Shown here piece after piece: positions 22,520 to 35,043 of a stretch of 64,000 bases of DNA (positions are counted from its first letter, which is position 1; each line of letters begins with the position of its first letter). Under the pieces are notes generated by a model. It made no database searches. It was not told the origin of the DNA and saw only the letters and a list, made by a program, of their open reading frames with translations. A program made the position numbers and the translations under genes. Origin of the DNA: Hemerocallis citrina (taxonomy: Eukaryota > Streptophyta > Magnoliopsida > Asparagales > Asphodelaceae); contig CM030364.1 in the NCBI GenBank assembly GCA_017893485.1, positions 205,367,327 to 205,431,326 of the forward strand, given 5' to 3'.

Positions 22520-23980
22520 GGATAGATACGCTCATATTTTTGCAAGTAATGATTCTCAGTTTTTTTTTCAACAGTGTTTAGTTTCTGAAATCACTATTTT
22601 CAGTGCTTAGTTATTCTCGGATTTCAATAGTATTAAATTTCAAATTTCACTATTTTCAGAGATGTGTATTCTCATATTTAAAAGAACTTTAGTTTTAGAT
22701 TTTCTTAACCATTCTATAGGTTATGTGTGGATGAATGTGCTTTATTTTGATATTTATTAGAGAGGAAATTGCTCTATGGACTGGTTGAATATGAATTCAA
22801 GAGATTGAAAGAAAGATTTGTGTGGATGTTCCGAGTTGTGGGACTCTAGAGGTTGAGTGGGACCCTAGTATACCGGCAAATGAGATTTTTGTGAAAGTCG
22901 GCCAGTGAGGCCTTCATTCTTGGTTTATTATAGTTAAGTTCGGTAGGGTACACTAACTCTAGGGGGACTGTGATTTTATTTAATTGATAATAATAAACAT
23001 AAGGACAGGCACTAGTGGAGATGTGATAGATCTTGGAAAACGTAAGTAGGGGGGCCCTGTATAATGGATGGATGGGATCCGGGACTATAGTCGTAGTTAG
23101 GCGGTTTGATTTCGAAGGCTTTGATTATCATTGCCATCTCCCGTATTCGCACGTTGATGCCATCTCCCGTATTCGCATGTTGAGGGTATTTTACAGTTGG
23201 GCGGTTTTAGTCCGAAGGCTGGGACCTATTCATGGGATTTCAGGCATGGAATGTTCAGGGCGACGCTTACATGATGCTTGTGCGTTGAGGGTGCTAGTCT
23301 GATGGGTAGATACCGGGGACGTAGGTTTATTTGTGGAGTATCTGGATCTTGTTTCTATCACCTTAGTAGGTTAGTTGCATAACGAAGGAGTGAACCCTAT
23401 AAAGTGGAGAACGATAAGGGCTTGCACCGGACCTATGTAGTATGAGATGCATATAATCTGACAAGTATGCATTAGAAATCATCATATACATTTGTGTTTC
23501 TTTACTTGTTTTATGCATGCTTGCTTTATGTTTTCATCTCATATACTTGACACTTAGCCTAGATTCACTTGTTGTTGTATGTTCTATTTATTATTATTTA
23601 TGCATCATTTATTATTGTTTTATTGATATGCTTCAAGTTTGTGATTGTGAGGTTTAGAAGTATCACTATTACTATAGTTGACGTCAGTTGCATTTAACTG
23701 ATGTGCCCACTTTCAATAGATTTTTGCAGAGTTTTCAGTTATGGATTGCATAGATGTAAATAAAGCTTGGAGTATAAATGTAAATTGAAGATTCTATGTG
23801 TTGTAAATATTTGTAATTAATGTATCTAATTCCGTCGTGTTTTGTAAGAAGAAAGGATGTAATTAAAAAGTTTTAATTTTCTTTGTGTTTGATATTGTGT
23901 TTATTATTGCAATTGAAGTTGATTCTGGAAATTATGCCACTTATTTCTGATTTTTATTTTTGAAAATTCAGGGCGCTACA

Positions 23981-24055
23981 CTACTGATGAACAATGATTA
24001 TCAAAAACTTGAGATGTGAATTCTGCCGCATTATCAAGTTTTATAGACTTAATAG
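23981..24055 (-). pseudogene. Copia integrase, central catalytic fragment (75 bp)
   Basis: The minus strand reads SIKLDNAAEFTSQVFDNHCS, the second-aspartate region of Copia integrase. It is isolated between two solo LTRs, which landed on either side of it. Its continuity with 19745 downward and 27831 upward is what shows the two LTRs are separate insertions. Confidence 0.9.
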
Positions 24056-27000
24056 TGTCACGCCCCGCTTCCCAAAAAGAGAATACGGAATACAGATACG
24101 TGACTAAGCTCAGTGAATGATTTTCACCATCCATAAGCTTTCAGGATCTTTACAACATTTCACAAGAATAATCAGAGTCGGAAGTAAGAGAAGTCAACCA
24201 AGCATGCATATATGAATCGGTATACCAACAAGATTACTTGAAACAAAATATATTAATCTCAAATAAACCGGATCTGAACAAGTCAATAATTCTGGGTCAC
24301 ATTGCCTAAATACAAAATAAATCCAAGTAATCAAATACAATTGTTCAAATAAGAAACAAGAGAAATAAATAGATATAGCAAAATCTCTAGCAACTAAAAT
24401 TTCATATCACCAATACCATCTGGCAGCTGATCTCCAAAATCAATAATTTAATAAATTGCAGGAAGAGGAAAAGAAAATAAAACTCCCATCAATACAAGTT
24501 ATGGGCCGCTTGTAGCGCTGGCACAAGTACATGGGAAAGATAAACAAATAGCATGATAACAAAATAGGATAACTAACATGAATTAGGATTAAAATCAAGC
24601 AATATGATATGCTAACAGGTACAGGTAACATGTATTAAATATCAAGCAAGCAGGTAAACAAGTACACAGATGAATAGGTAAACAGGTAATCAGGTATATA
24701 GGTAACATGTATTAGGCAAGCATGTAACATGTATCATATAACAGGTATTATGTCATGTCAAGTCGAGTCTTGTGTTTATTACTATCTAGGTAGCACTTCA
24801 TCCGTCCATCCTTTTAAGTTTTACCATGTGATTGCTACATTCAAACAAGTTTGCGTTTAGATTTCGTATGAGATTCTATAGGTCATGTACTCAGGTATTC
24901 ACAGGATCACAAAACTTGGTCGGTAAACTTGATCTATAATAGGAAATTAACTTGGTCGGTTACTTGAAGGGTAACTTGGTCGGTAAACTTGATCGGTAAA
25001 CATGATATACGGAAAATACGAGTCCCCTTCCGAGTACAGGCTCCTATATTGTCCACTACTAGATCTTTCCCTTAACCTGGCTTGTTATTTTTTATTACAA
25101 AATAAATATGATCAAGAGATAACGAGAAAAAAATCGAGATAGGACAAGGATGTATCAAGAGCTCATATGATGCAAGGAATATGTTCTAAATCACACAATG
25201 TAAGAAACACCATGCAAATATTTAAACATGGCAAAATATCAATTCGGGACAGCAAGACGTTGCTGTATCAAAACTGAGATTCCCGCTACCACAGGAATGC
25301 AAATCTGGATCCGTCAGAAGATCTAGAAAATAGACTTCCGGCCAAATCCAGCAAATATATATAAGTCATATGGTATTTCACGAAAACAAGTCTCATAATA
25401 GATTTGAATCCAGAAAATGTGTTCAGCCAGAAATCAGAAGTTTGTATTCATCAACAGGAAAACAGCATGAAAGCTCATTAATTAAATCCACAAAAAATTT
25501 GGGGTATTCTCTAGTATTTTTAGTAACATAGAATAAAGTTTCATAATTTTCCAACATGGATAGAATAGTCAAATAAAATCAGAAAGCAGAAAGATATAGT
25601 AGTTTTGTAAATCTGGAATCATAAACACAGCAGTACTAAAACAGCAATATCTCACAAAATATAAATCGAAATCCTGATTCGTCAAAAGGGTGATAAACTA
25701 GATACAATAGGCTAACTTTCATATTTAGAAAAAAGTTTCAAACAGCAAGTAGAATCAGGTCGAAATTATGTATCTTTACTGAATAGCAAGAAAATTCTTC
25801 TAGTATAGTTATTATTTGCAAGTATAAAATAGTTGGAAAAACTCATTAATTAAATCCACAAAAATTCAAGGTTAATCCCAATCAGGTCTAGTTATACTCA
25901 GAAAAATATTGGATCAAAATAACACTTTTAACATCAGAATAAAAATAGTTTACTCCACAAAATTCATATAAAACGGAATCTGAAATTTTTCTACACCACT
26001 GTAGTAAAATAGTCATAACTCACAGCTCATAAAACAAAACTGAGATCTGTTAGAAGGGTTGGAAAATAGACAGAATTTTCTACAGTTTATGTTCACAAAT
26101 AATTTTAATATACTGACCTTAATAGAGTCTAAAATACTGATAAAAAATGAGGAATCGACAAAACAGAAAATATCCTTCATGCACAAAATCAACTAGTTCA
26201 TATGAAACTCATCCAAACCATAAATAAACACGAAATATGGTGTACTAGATGTCCAACCAACATGATATATGGTATTTTACAAGTCTACAACAAGTCTACC
26301 ACAACTAACACAATCAAGCATACGATATCATACGGACAACATGCATGCACACAACAAGAAGTGGTCATCCCTAGATTATTTTATGTCATGGGTGTCATGT
26401 GGAAACTACGGGCAGGTCAACACAATAGAGACAAGATATAATAGGGGTTCACACAAGAATTATCTCTAGAACACAACTACACTACAGGCGGTATTTAGTA
26501 CTTATATTACACAAAGAAAAGAATACAAGTTACTTTCCTGAGAGACGATGATGAAAACAACGAAGCAAGAACAAGAATTATGGGAACCGATTCCCGAGCA
26601 ATGAACACGATACCAACGAACGGACGATCACAAGCAAGATCACGAACACAAGGAAAAACGACGAAACACACAAACCACGAGTCACGAAGCGAGAACCACT
26701 CAACCAAGAGACACGTGCACTCTCGTGTACGTGCAAACCACACAAAACCCAAATGGCAACACCAAACAGCAAGGGGGACGACGACACGCGGTGGCGTCGA
26801 TGGCCTGGTCTGTCGACGGAGCACAGCACACAGTAGCATTGTTGCTGCTGTTCCCTGGTCGGTGTCGGGGTAGCAGTGCAGGCAGGAAGGGAACGGTGGG
26901 GAGGTGCAGTCGCTTAAGGGGTGGCTGAGGGGCGGAGTGCGCTGCAGGAGGTGCAGGGCGGAGGACGGGATGAAGGCACAGGGGTGCGGCTGTTGCTGTT

Positions 27001-27825
27001 CAGCACCACAATAAGAGGAGGAGCACAGGGGAACATGGGAAAGATAAGGAGGCTCGAGGGTGCACCCAGGGGAGAAAGGTAGGGGAAGACGGCTGAACGG
27101 GAGCTGGGTTTTGGGGGTGGCGGCTATTGGGGTTCGCGACACTGATGTGCAGGGCGGAGCAGGGAGAGAGGGCTGGAGCGGGTGCAGGAGGGTGGTCGCT
27201 ACAGAGGGGAGTCGGGAGCAGGGGACGGGACGGAGGGAAAGAGAGAGGGAGATGAAGAGGTAGGGGAAGATGCACAAGCGGCTAGGTTAAGGAGGGGATA
27301 GGTAAACAGGGAATAGGTTAAATAGGGTAGAGTAGTTAGGGTTTAGTTGGGCTGATGGGGTTTATGGTAGGGTATATGGTGTAAACGGGTTGGTATATTG
27401 GGTATTAATGGGTATAGGGTAATGGAAAAATATCCAATAGGTTAATGAATAGTTTTTTGGTATTAAGAAAATATAATAACCAATAAAAATATACAATTAG
27501 GATTTTATAGAAATACTAATAATAATAATAAAATCAATAACAATAACAATAATAATAATAATAATATTAAAAATAACAGTAATAATAATAATACTTATAA
27601 CAATAATAATAATAATAACAGAATAATAATAACAACAAGAATAATAGGGTTTGTATTATAATATAAAATCATAGAACATAGTTACAAATGAAAATAGGTT
27701 TTAATTGAAGATCCAACATTACATCTTGACAAAAGAATTTGAAAGCGGTAAAAAAAAATTATTTACGAAAATTTTAAATACAGAAAATACACTGAAAATA
27801 TGTATTTGGGGAAACAGGGGTTACA
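24056..27825 (-). mobile_element. solo LTR of a second long-LTR family, minus strand
   Basis: Ends TGTCACGCCCCGCTTCCC and GGGGAAACAGGGGTTACA, with perfect target copies aatag (24051-24055, 27826-27830). The complement matches the ends of the solo LTR at 41962-47110, which has a forward TATA and leader and so sets the orientation. Internally it has an AAT-rich run near 27520-27640 and a GC-rich, pyrimidine-biased leader (complement of about 27280-26560) that creates long spurious frames. No retrotransposon protein domain is seen. Confidence 0.92.
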
Positions 27826-27830
27826 AATAG

Positions 27831-28703
27831 GCTGGTTAGAAAATATGAGCTCTAAGTTTTATGATTTGAGTTAGCAGACGAGAAAAAAACTGTATTCCTA
27901 GTAGAAACTAGGCAAACATTGGACCAACAAGTTGAGACATCAGTTATGACCATAAAATATCTAAAAGGTCCACTAGGAGAATTTATAGGGCCACAAATAT
28001 CACTTCGTACCCTCTTGGAAAATGGTGGCAATTCAGATGCAATTTTAAGAAAAGAATGTTTGGTGATGAGTTTATATTGTGAACACAAGATACATAAGTA
28101 CTCATTAGGTTTAGTCAACTGATAGTTCGCTGAGGGATGTCTATATGAATTATCTATTATTTTTCTTAACATAGAGGTCCCAGAGTGTCCTAACCTATGA
28201 TGCCAAAGAGTTAAAATCTTAGGGTCACTAAATTTTGGGCATGATTTAAGATTCTGGCTCATAACAGAGCGCGATTCAACATTCAAAATTCTTGTGCAGT
28301 ATAGACCTGAGGAGAATGCACTTAACTTTTCCAATGTGAGTTTCTGACATCCAACATTGGTAACGATGCATAAGAGTTCTTTGTTATCTTCACTTATAGT
28401 TTCTATGTGGTACCCATTCATTCTGATGTCTTTGAAACTAAGAAAATTTATTCGGGAATTGCTGAAAAAGAAAGCATCTTTAATAAATATATGGGTACCA
28501 TTTGGTAACATTATGTGGGTTTTTCTAGAACCTTCAATTATTTGTACTGGTGCAGCTATGGTGGATATTTTGAACGGATTCAACACAAATTTTGAGAAAA
28601 ATTTCTCATTTTTCAGTATAGTATGTGTTGTGCCAATGTCTACCAAACCTAGATTATCTTCCATTTCATGCATTTCATGATCCATACCTTTAAAATAAGA
28701 CAA
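27831..28703 (-). pseudogene. Copia protease and integrase N-terminal region
   Basis: Minus-strand frame 28703-27852. The protease motif LVDIGTTHTIL is at about 28630, and MLPNGTHIFIKDAFFFS follows. The integrase zinc-binding part reads LWHHRLGHSGTSMLRKI, then CILCSQYK. Next is the first catalytic aspartate in YFMVITDVSTCWSN (about 27920). The frame is unusually long for this element. It is cut by the solo LTR at 24056-27825, after which integrase resumes at 24055. Confidence 0.93.
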
Positions 28704-29967
28704 AAATTAACAAATTACTTAAGCATACAAAATAACTTGACCATTTAAAGCAAAGATAATATCTTAATGTGAAATAAAAACAAGCAATTCTTCAAAAACA
28801 TTATATATTACACCATAATGGAATTATTCACACACACACACAAAAAAAAAAAATCTCATTAAGATGATAATAGATGTTTTAGGTCTTCTAGACCCAACTT
28901 TGGTGATTCTCCCAATTTTGCTTCAAATGCTTCAGTGGTAATAGACTGGCTGGCAGTCAGTATCTTCAAAGAAATCTTCAAGATTCCAGTTTGTAGATCT
29001 CATTGGTATATTTGCATCATGATCTTCCATCAGCTTTCTACCATCCAGCATATTTGTCTCTGCAGAATTGACAGAAGCTTTGTACTGATCAACCACATGT
29101 TTTGGTGCAGGGCAGATACGTGACCACTGTCCAGTTTTTCCATATCTATAACAAGTATTGTCTGGTTACTTAGCAAAATTGCTAGGTAGATTTTATTCTT
29201 CTCAATATGGGGAGCAAATCTCTTCTGATAGTTCTTAAACTTTGCATTATTTAAACCTTTCTAACATCTTCTATTGTTTTAATTATTATATCCACCTAAA
29301 TTGAAGGAATTATTGTACCACCTATTCTGGAGGAATTATTTCGTCCATGTCCTCTACCTTTGCCTCTGTTTTTAGCAAAGTTGGTTTATGCTTCAGGAAT
29401 TGCCATAGACCTGTTTGGTCTTGATTTATGATTCTTAATTAAAACTTTGCTATTTTGTTATGCAACAAGGAGACATGTTATACGTTCAGAATACTTAGAA
29501 AATCGTTGCTCCTAATACTACTGCTGCAGGAAATGTAGAAATAGTTAATCTAACATTTGCTCATCAGTAATTGTTTCACCACACAATCTCAAATGAGAAA
29601 TAATAATAAATAAAGCAGAGTTGTATTCAGAAATCATCTTATAATCTTGGAATCTCAGATTCAACCAATTACTTTGAGCATTGGGTAATATCACAATCTT
29701 CTGGTGATCATACCCATCCTTCAGAGATTTCCAAAGACCCAAGGGATCTTCCTTAGTCAAATATTCATTTTTCAAATCATCGTGTATATGATGATGTAGA
29801 ATAATGAGAGCTGATACTTTGTCCTCCGGTGACATCTTATTTCCTTCTACAATTGTATCACCAAGTTTTTTCGATCGTAAATAGATCTTAGCATCCAATT
29901 GCTAAGATAAATAATTTTCACCATTGATCGCAGTAGCCTTACAATCGAGTTTAGGAATGCTCGACAT
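28704..29967 (-). pseudogene. Copia gag (decayed)
   Basis: The minus-strand ATG at 29967 gives MSSIPKLDCKATAINGENYL, with a stop at residue 22. DAKIYLRSKKLGDTIVEGNK, DPLGLWKSLKDGYDHQK and EYNSALFIIISHLRLCGE follow, which are typical Copia gag (UBN2-like) motifs at 29898-29545. A degenerate zinc knuckle (CYRYGKTGQWSRIC) lies near 29160-29117, with the second Cys now Tyr and the His now Gln. Stops and shifts are frequent after 29540. Confidence 0.88.
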
Positions 29968-30929
29968 TTTTTGAGTGACTAAAATAAAATATATAAAATT
30001 AGTCAGATATACATGATCATAAGGAAATAAACACAAATATAATTCGAAAAATTTAGCTAATTAAAGTTAGAACTTCAGGCTCCTAACTCATAGATCTTAA
30101 CTTTAGGTTCATGGTTCCAGTACATAACTCGTTTACAAAACGTTAGGTTGTGTCAAAACGTTAGGTTTTCTTTTAAATTTAATTAGATGAGAATATATCA
30201 ATATAGAGAACTTTGGGTCCCAATCTAATTATAATATCAAAACTCCAGGTTTGATTATATACATTATTTTTAGATTTTCAAATTCTAATATTAAAGTAAT
30301 AAAACTAAGAGTTTTAAAGTCGGGTTTCATATATGAAATTGAAAGTATATAACTTCATGTTTTATACTTTGAGTTATATATAGAAAAGTAAAGTATATAA
30401 AGTTTAGAAATTTGTGTTCTAAAATAAAATAATCACGGAGTTTTTAGTCAAAATTGTCATACTACTATACTTGTCTGATTATCCCAAATATTTAATATGA
30501 TTCTGTAAACACATCCACGAACGTCATATAAAATTTTTAAAATTTTTCAACGGTTGGATTAAAAGTTATGATTTTTTCCCTATGTGAGAAACTGTATTAA
30601 AACTTGTAAAAATCATAATAAATTCATTTTAAATCTAAATAGGGTTTATAATATATGAAAATCAGTCATCTCTATAAGATCTATCAAACTAAACTTATTT
30701 CACTTTCATTTGAGATATTAATCAAATAAAGTGTCTATAACAATGACAGATGTTGTAATCTTGAATGAAAATTTGAAGAGAATAAAAAATTTATTTTTCA
30801 CCAACTTACCATTGGGTCAATCAGATTTTTGGATATATTACACTCCAATATGTTGTGCTCATGTTCTCAAAATTTGAGGTAGATCGGACTTCGACAAGGC
30901 ACACAACGAAGAGAATCATGCTGATAACG
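29968..30929 (-). other. Copia leader with primer-binding region
   Basis: AT-rich noncoding sequence between the 5' LTR and gag. On the minus strand the first bases after the LTR are CGTTATCAGCATGATTC, where the primer-binding site must lie. TTATCAG is reminiscent of the TATCAGAGC core of tRNA-Met primer sites but is not a full match. About 960 bases is long for a leader, and I see no further insertion borders in it. Confidence 0.6.
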
Positions 30930-31093
30930 TGTTACCAACATAAAGAAATAGATGGACGAATTCTCTTATACTTTTTTCTATCTTTCATAGGTAGAGTGTT
31001 TCACCTTTTATAGGGTTACAAAGGATAACCAAAGGTTTTTATAGGGCTACAAAGGATAACCAAAGGTTTCAAAACTTACAAAGTAATTATCAT
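30930..31093 (-). repeat. Copia 5' LTR, gag-proximal part
   Basis: Complement of the LTR terminus (TGTTACCAACATAAAG at 30930), matching 642-760 of the 3' LTR. It holds a local tandem duplication of about 30 bp (ttttatagggttacaaagg...). The hAT element at 31094 interrupts it, and the last 8 bases (attatcat, 31086-31093) are its target copy. Confidence 0.85.
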
Positions 31094-32698
31094 TAGGGTT
31101 GGCAGATGTGTAATACCCCAGATTTTTTTTAAATATTGTTTTTAAGATTTATATATGAATTAAAATGATTTTTAAAGATTTAATAAATATTTTTTTGAAG
31201 ATTTATCTTTTTCTACGTGAAAAATACGTGCAAATTTTTTCATGGGAAGTTCAAAGTCAAAAATTATTTTGTTGAAAATCATTACTTATTATTATATATT
31301 ATTTGTGATTTTTCTAGATTTTTCCGATAATTATTGGACCTATTTGCAAATATTACAAAAGGAGAGACTTTTGTGCAAAATTACCAATTGGAGCGAAAAC
31401 TCCAGATTTTTGGATTTTTGGGCTGGGTATAATGCCTAGTAAACTCAGGGTTAAAAATTTTACTTTTTGTTTTGATGAATTTGATTTATTTTACAAGTTT
31501 CGATAAAAGATGATCTTTTTGCAAAAATTGTCATTTTGAGGTGTAAAAGTGCAAATTCGTCTTCTGGGCCTTTTAAACAGTGCCGACTGGCTTTATGATG
31601 GTTGTTTCTGTTTTTAAATCTCAAATAAATTGGTTTTATCAAGTTTCCAAATATATGGATCTATATTTGTAAAGATGTGTTTTAAAAGGAGTATTTTTGC
31701 AAATGTGTTCAAAACCCTAAAACCTTGGATCCCGGCCTATTTAAGGGTGGAGTGCAGCCATCTTTCGCTGCACAACACAAGGGATTTCATTATTTTTTTT
31801 TCTTGGATTTTTAAAGCAAAAGATCTTGGATTTCTTGCGAAAAAGGGATTTTTCGTATTGCTTTATTATCTTCATTTGATCTATCCAACAAGGTGAGTGA
31901 CATGTTTTGTTTTGTTTATTTTATGTATGTTGTATGTGATGATCTATCAATTTGAAAGCATGCTAGGAGTTTGTATGATGATATATGAAGTTTGGATGAG
32001 TAGATGAATTAAAAGTGAATCCTTTTGTGTAACTTTATTATTGATGATTGGAACACTAATTTGTTGACTTGAGATTGTTAAAGAACTGAATAAAAATCAT
32101 GAGTAGGATGCTTTCTTTCATATACTTACTGTTCTAACTTATCATGATGTGTTGTATGATGATATTGCATAAAGTAGATAAAAAGATTACCTTTACTTGG
32201 GTATAAATGCATAACTCTATTTGGGGCTTTTCGTTGAGTAGAAACTTGATTAGTGATTGATATTATGGCTCATATGTATGGAAAAATTATTATGAATGAT
32301 TTTGGATGAATTTAATGACTATTGGATCTAAGAATTAAGTCTTGGAGTTTTGAGAAAAAATGGGGTTTAGATTTGGATCTATACATTATGATCAATTTGG
32401 GGGTTTCGTGATTTTGTGAAGTTTTGAGAAGTTTTCAATTAGATATGATTGGTTTTAGTACTGAGATTAAATCTAAAATTTTCACTGTTTCTAATTGATG
32501 AGTTTTGAAGTTTTCTTGGTGCACAAACACATGTACATATATCTTATTTCGTTGTTTTCGAAGAAATTGGGTTTTCGTGTGTTTTGATGGAGTTTTGATT
32601 GGATTTCAATTGTTTTGGTTCTGAGATACTTTTAAACTCTTTACTACTCTTATTGATGGATTTTTGAAGTCTAAACTGATGTTAAAAATTTGTATTCG

Positions 32699-32701
<3 letters not shown>

Positions 32702-32757
<56 letters not shown>
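32702..32757. repeat. (AT)n microsatellite in 5' LTR
   Basis: About 56 bases. The 3' LTR has the matching run at 38377-38424, slightly shorter, so the array predates insertion and has changed length since. Confidence 0.96.
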
Positions 32758-32758
<1 letters not shown>

Positions 32759-32954
32759 ATGTTGTTTTGAAAGATTTTTGGGTAAAACTCCTATTTTGAG
32801 ATCTTGATATGTTTTGATGTCTTTTAATAACTCTTATAGGTTATACAAGTTACAATTAATTATCTCAGGAAATTAGTTTTTTCAAATTTATGATTTTTAC
32901 AAGTGGAATCGTGTATCGGTTAAAACATGCACAACCTTTAAACTGCAATCTGGA

Positions 32955-33240
32955 GGTCTGACAGTCGACCGACCAATGTCGACAGTTGATTATCGGGGTC
33001 CTGACTGAAGTATTTTCTTGAGTCTCAAATTTTATTGTAGGACAGTCAACTGACTACCTTATACAGTCGACTGTCTCTGCTCTGAATTAATGTTTTCTTT
33101 AAATGTTGGATTTTCCTGCGGGACAGTCGACTGTCCAGATTACACAGTCAACTGCTAATGCTCTGTGGTTCTTGAGTCTTCGGATTTTTCCGCGGGACAA
33201 TCGACTGGCTACAGTATGCGGTCGACTGTCACTGCGCTGC
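32955..33240. repeat. paired GTCGAC palindromes in 5' LTR
   Basis: Four degenerate repeats of roughly 65-75 bp. Most contain two sites of the form gacagtcgactgtc or a one-base variant (gtcaac, atcgac). Within pairs the start-to-start distance is 21 bases in three cases and 14 in the first. The same zone lies at 38620-38910 in the 3' LTR. Confidence 0.85.
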
Positions 33241-34820
33241 TTGATGTTTTCTTGACTTTTCTGATACTTCTTTTGAACGATTATTATTTCAATATTTTAT
33301 TGTTTTAAAAGATGTTTTGCAATGTTTACAGAGAATTATATGTTATTTACGATGGATTTTTAAATGTATTCTTTTGGACCTTATTTGAGTTACACGTGCT
33401 TTCAAAGGAATTGATGTTTTGTGATATTCTACAACTTAAAAATATGGTTTTCAGTTATTTAATAAATCTAATATTTATTTGGATTCTGGAATTTTATTTA
33501 ATATTTGGATTTTTGTTGATTTAAGAGCTTTCTTCATATAATCGTTTCGACGATGGACTTGAGAGTTTTATTGAAAGTTTTGGTCTTGATGGATGAGTTG
33601 TGATTTCTCTAGGAGTTGAGTGGGAGTCCTGTGAACCGGCAGATGAGATTTGTGGATTTAGACCTGCGGGGTCTTGGGTTTGTTTGGTGGAATTAAGTCC
33701 GGCAGGATACACTAACTCTAGAGAGGGGAAGTTTTGAGTTTTTAATGATAACAAACCTAAGGACAAGCACTAGTAGAGATGTGATGGAACTTGGGAAATG
33801 TAAGTATATGCTCTGGTGTGTTAGTCCAACGGATGCGTTCCAGGACTGTTTGTTGTTCTGTCTCGAGAGGGCATTTGTATGTTCGCATATCGACGGTCTA
33901 CAGGCCTATTCACGGAACATGCAGGGTGCATTCGGGTGTCGAGGGTCGGCAGGCCTATTCACGGAATGTACCTAGTGTATCTGCACTTGAGAGCCTTGCA
34001 AGAATATTCGTGGGGTACACGGTTGGGAGGTGATTCTCCAGTTTTTGAGCTATTCTTGCTTGATGCTTGCACGTTGAGGGCTATGGTGCCTATTCACGGA
34101 GTATTCTGGATCTTATTTCCGTCACCGTAGTAGGATTAGTTGCATAACGAGGGATCTAACCCTATAAAGTGGAGATTGTTAAGGGCTTGCACCGGATCTA
34201 TGTAGTATGGAATGCATAGAATCCGACAAGTATGCATTAGAGAGTCAGTATATAGCATTAATGTTTCTTGACCTGGTTTTGTGCTTGTTGTTTTCTGTTT
34301 TCCTACACTTGACACTTAGGCTAGATTCACTTGATGTTTTCATGTATTACTTAATACTATCTTATATTCCTTGATGATTTTAAGTTTTACTTATTGTTAT
34401 TTCTCATTTCGTTTATTCTTGCTGTTAATACATGTTGTTGATAACTATGTTTTGTGATTTATTTATGTTTTTTTTTTTTATGTCACTCACACCGTTATGG
34501 CTAACCCCTGTAGTTTTGGGGGTTAGGGTTATCTCTAGCCTCATGTTTTACAGGTAGGTGCTTGTAGCTTGGGATTTGGATGTTTGAGATATACTGACGT
34601 TTTGAGTTATGTAAAATTGTAAAAGGAAGTGTTGTAAGAAAAGTTTGTAATTTAAGGTGTTTTGTATTCCACTGTGTTTTGTAAACAAGTGTTGTAATAA
34701 AGTTGAAATAAAAATTATCAGTGTTTTTAGCTGTGTTTACTATTGCAATTGAACTTGATGCTGGAAATTGTGCCACGTATTTCTGAGATATCATATTGGA
34801 AATTCGGGACGCTACAGAAA

Positions 34821-34833
34821 TTGGTACCAAAGC
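34821..34833 (+). promoter_or_regulatory. primer-binding site (tRNA-Met type)
   Basis: Four bases after the 5' LTR comes TTGGTACCAAAGC, close to the canonical TGGTATCAGAGC that pairs with initiator tRNA-Met. Two substitutions separate it from the consensus. Confidence 0.8.
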
Positions 34834-35043
34834 ATGCTTCAATAGTAATAATAAACATGGTGTAAAAATAAACCTAGGTGTGGACACTAGAGCGTGAGTA
34901 CCTAGGTGTGGACATTAGAGTGTGAGTATCACATAGAGTTAGAACATGGTGTTTTGGTTTGGGGTAAGGTTTAGGTGTTGCCATAGGGTATTGATTTGAA
35001 TATGAATTGTGTTGTGATGCTCTAACTTTACCCTCATTTTGCA

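Larger units (their letters stand above)
31109..34816 (+). repeat. 5' LTR (3.7 kb) of the long-LTR Gypsy element
   Basis: TATA-like cctatttaag lies at 31737-31746, followed by a gagtgcagcc leader motif also seen in related solo LTRs. An AT microsatellite (32702-32757) and a GTCGAC zone (32955-33240) lie downstream. The blocks ccctataaagtggag (34160) and the 3' terminal 300 bases recur in the other family members. It contains no gene. Confidence 0.93.

Noticed and set aside
26507..27277. 256-codon minus-strand open frame
   Set aside because: It lies in the GC-rich leader part of a solo LTR, is Ser/Pro/Cys-rich with no domain, and the matching region of the sister LTR (43390-43970) does not keep the same frame.
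33745..34130. Frames in the 5' LTR with copies in the 3' LTR (39417-39802)
   Set aside because: Conserved between the LTRs only because the LTRs are duplicates; no homology to retroelement proteins and no support in the more distant solo LTRs.
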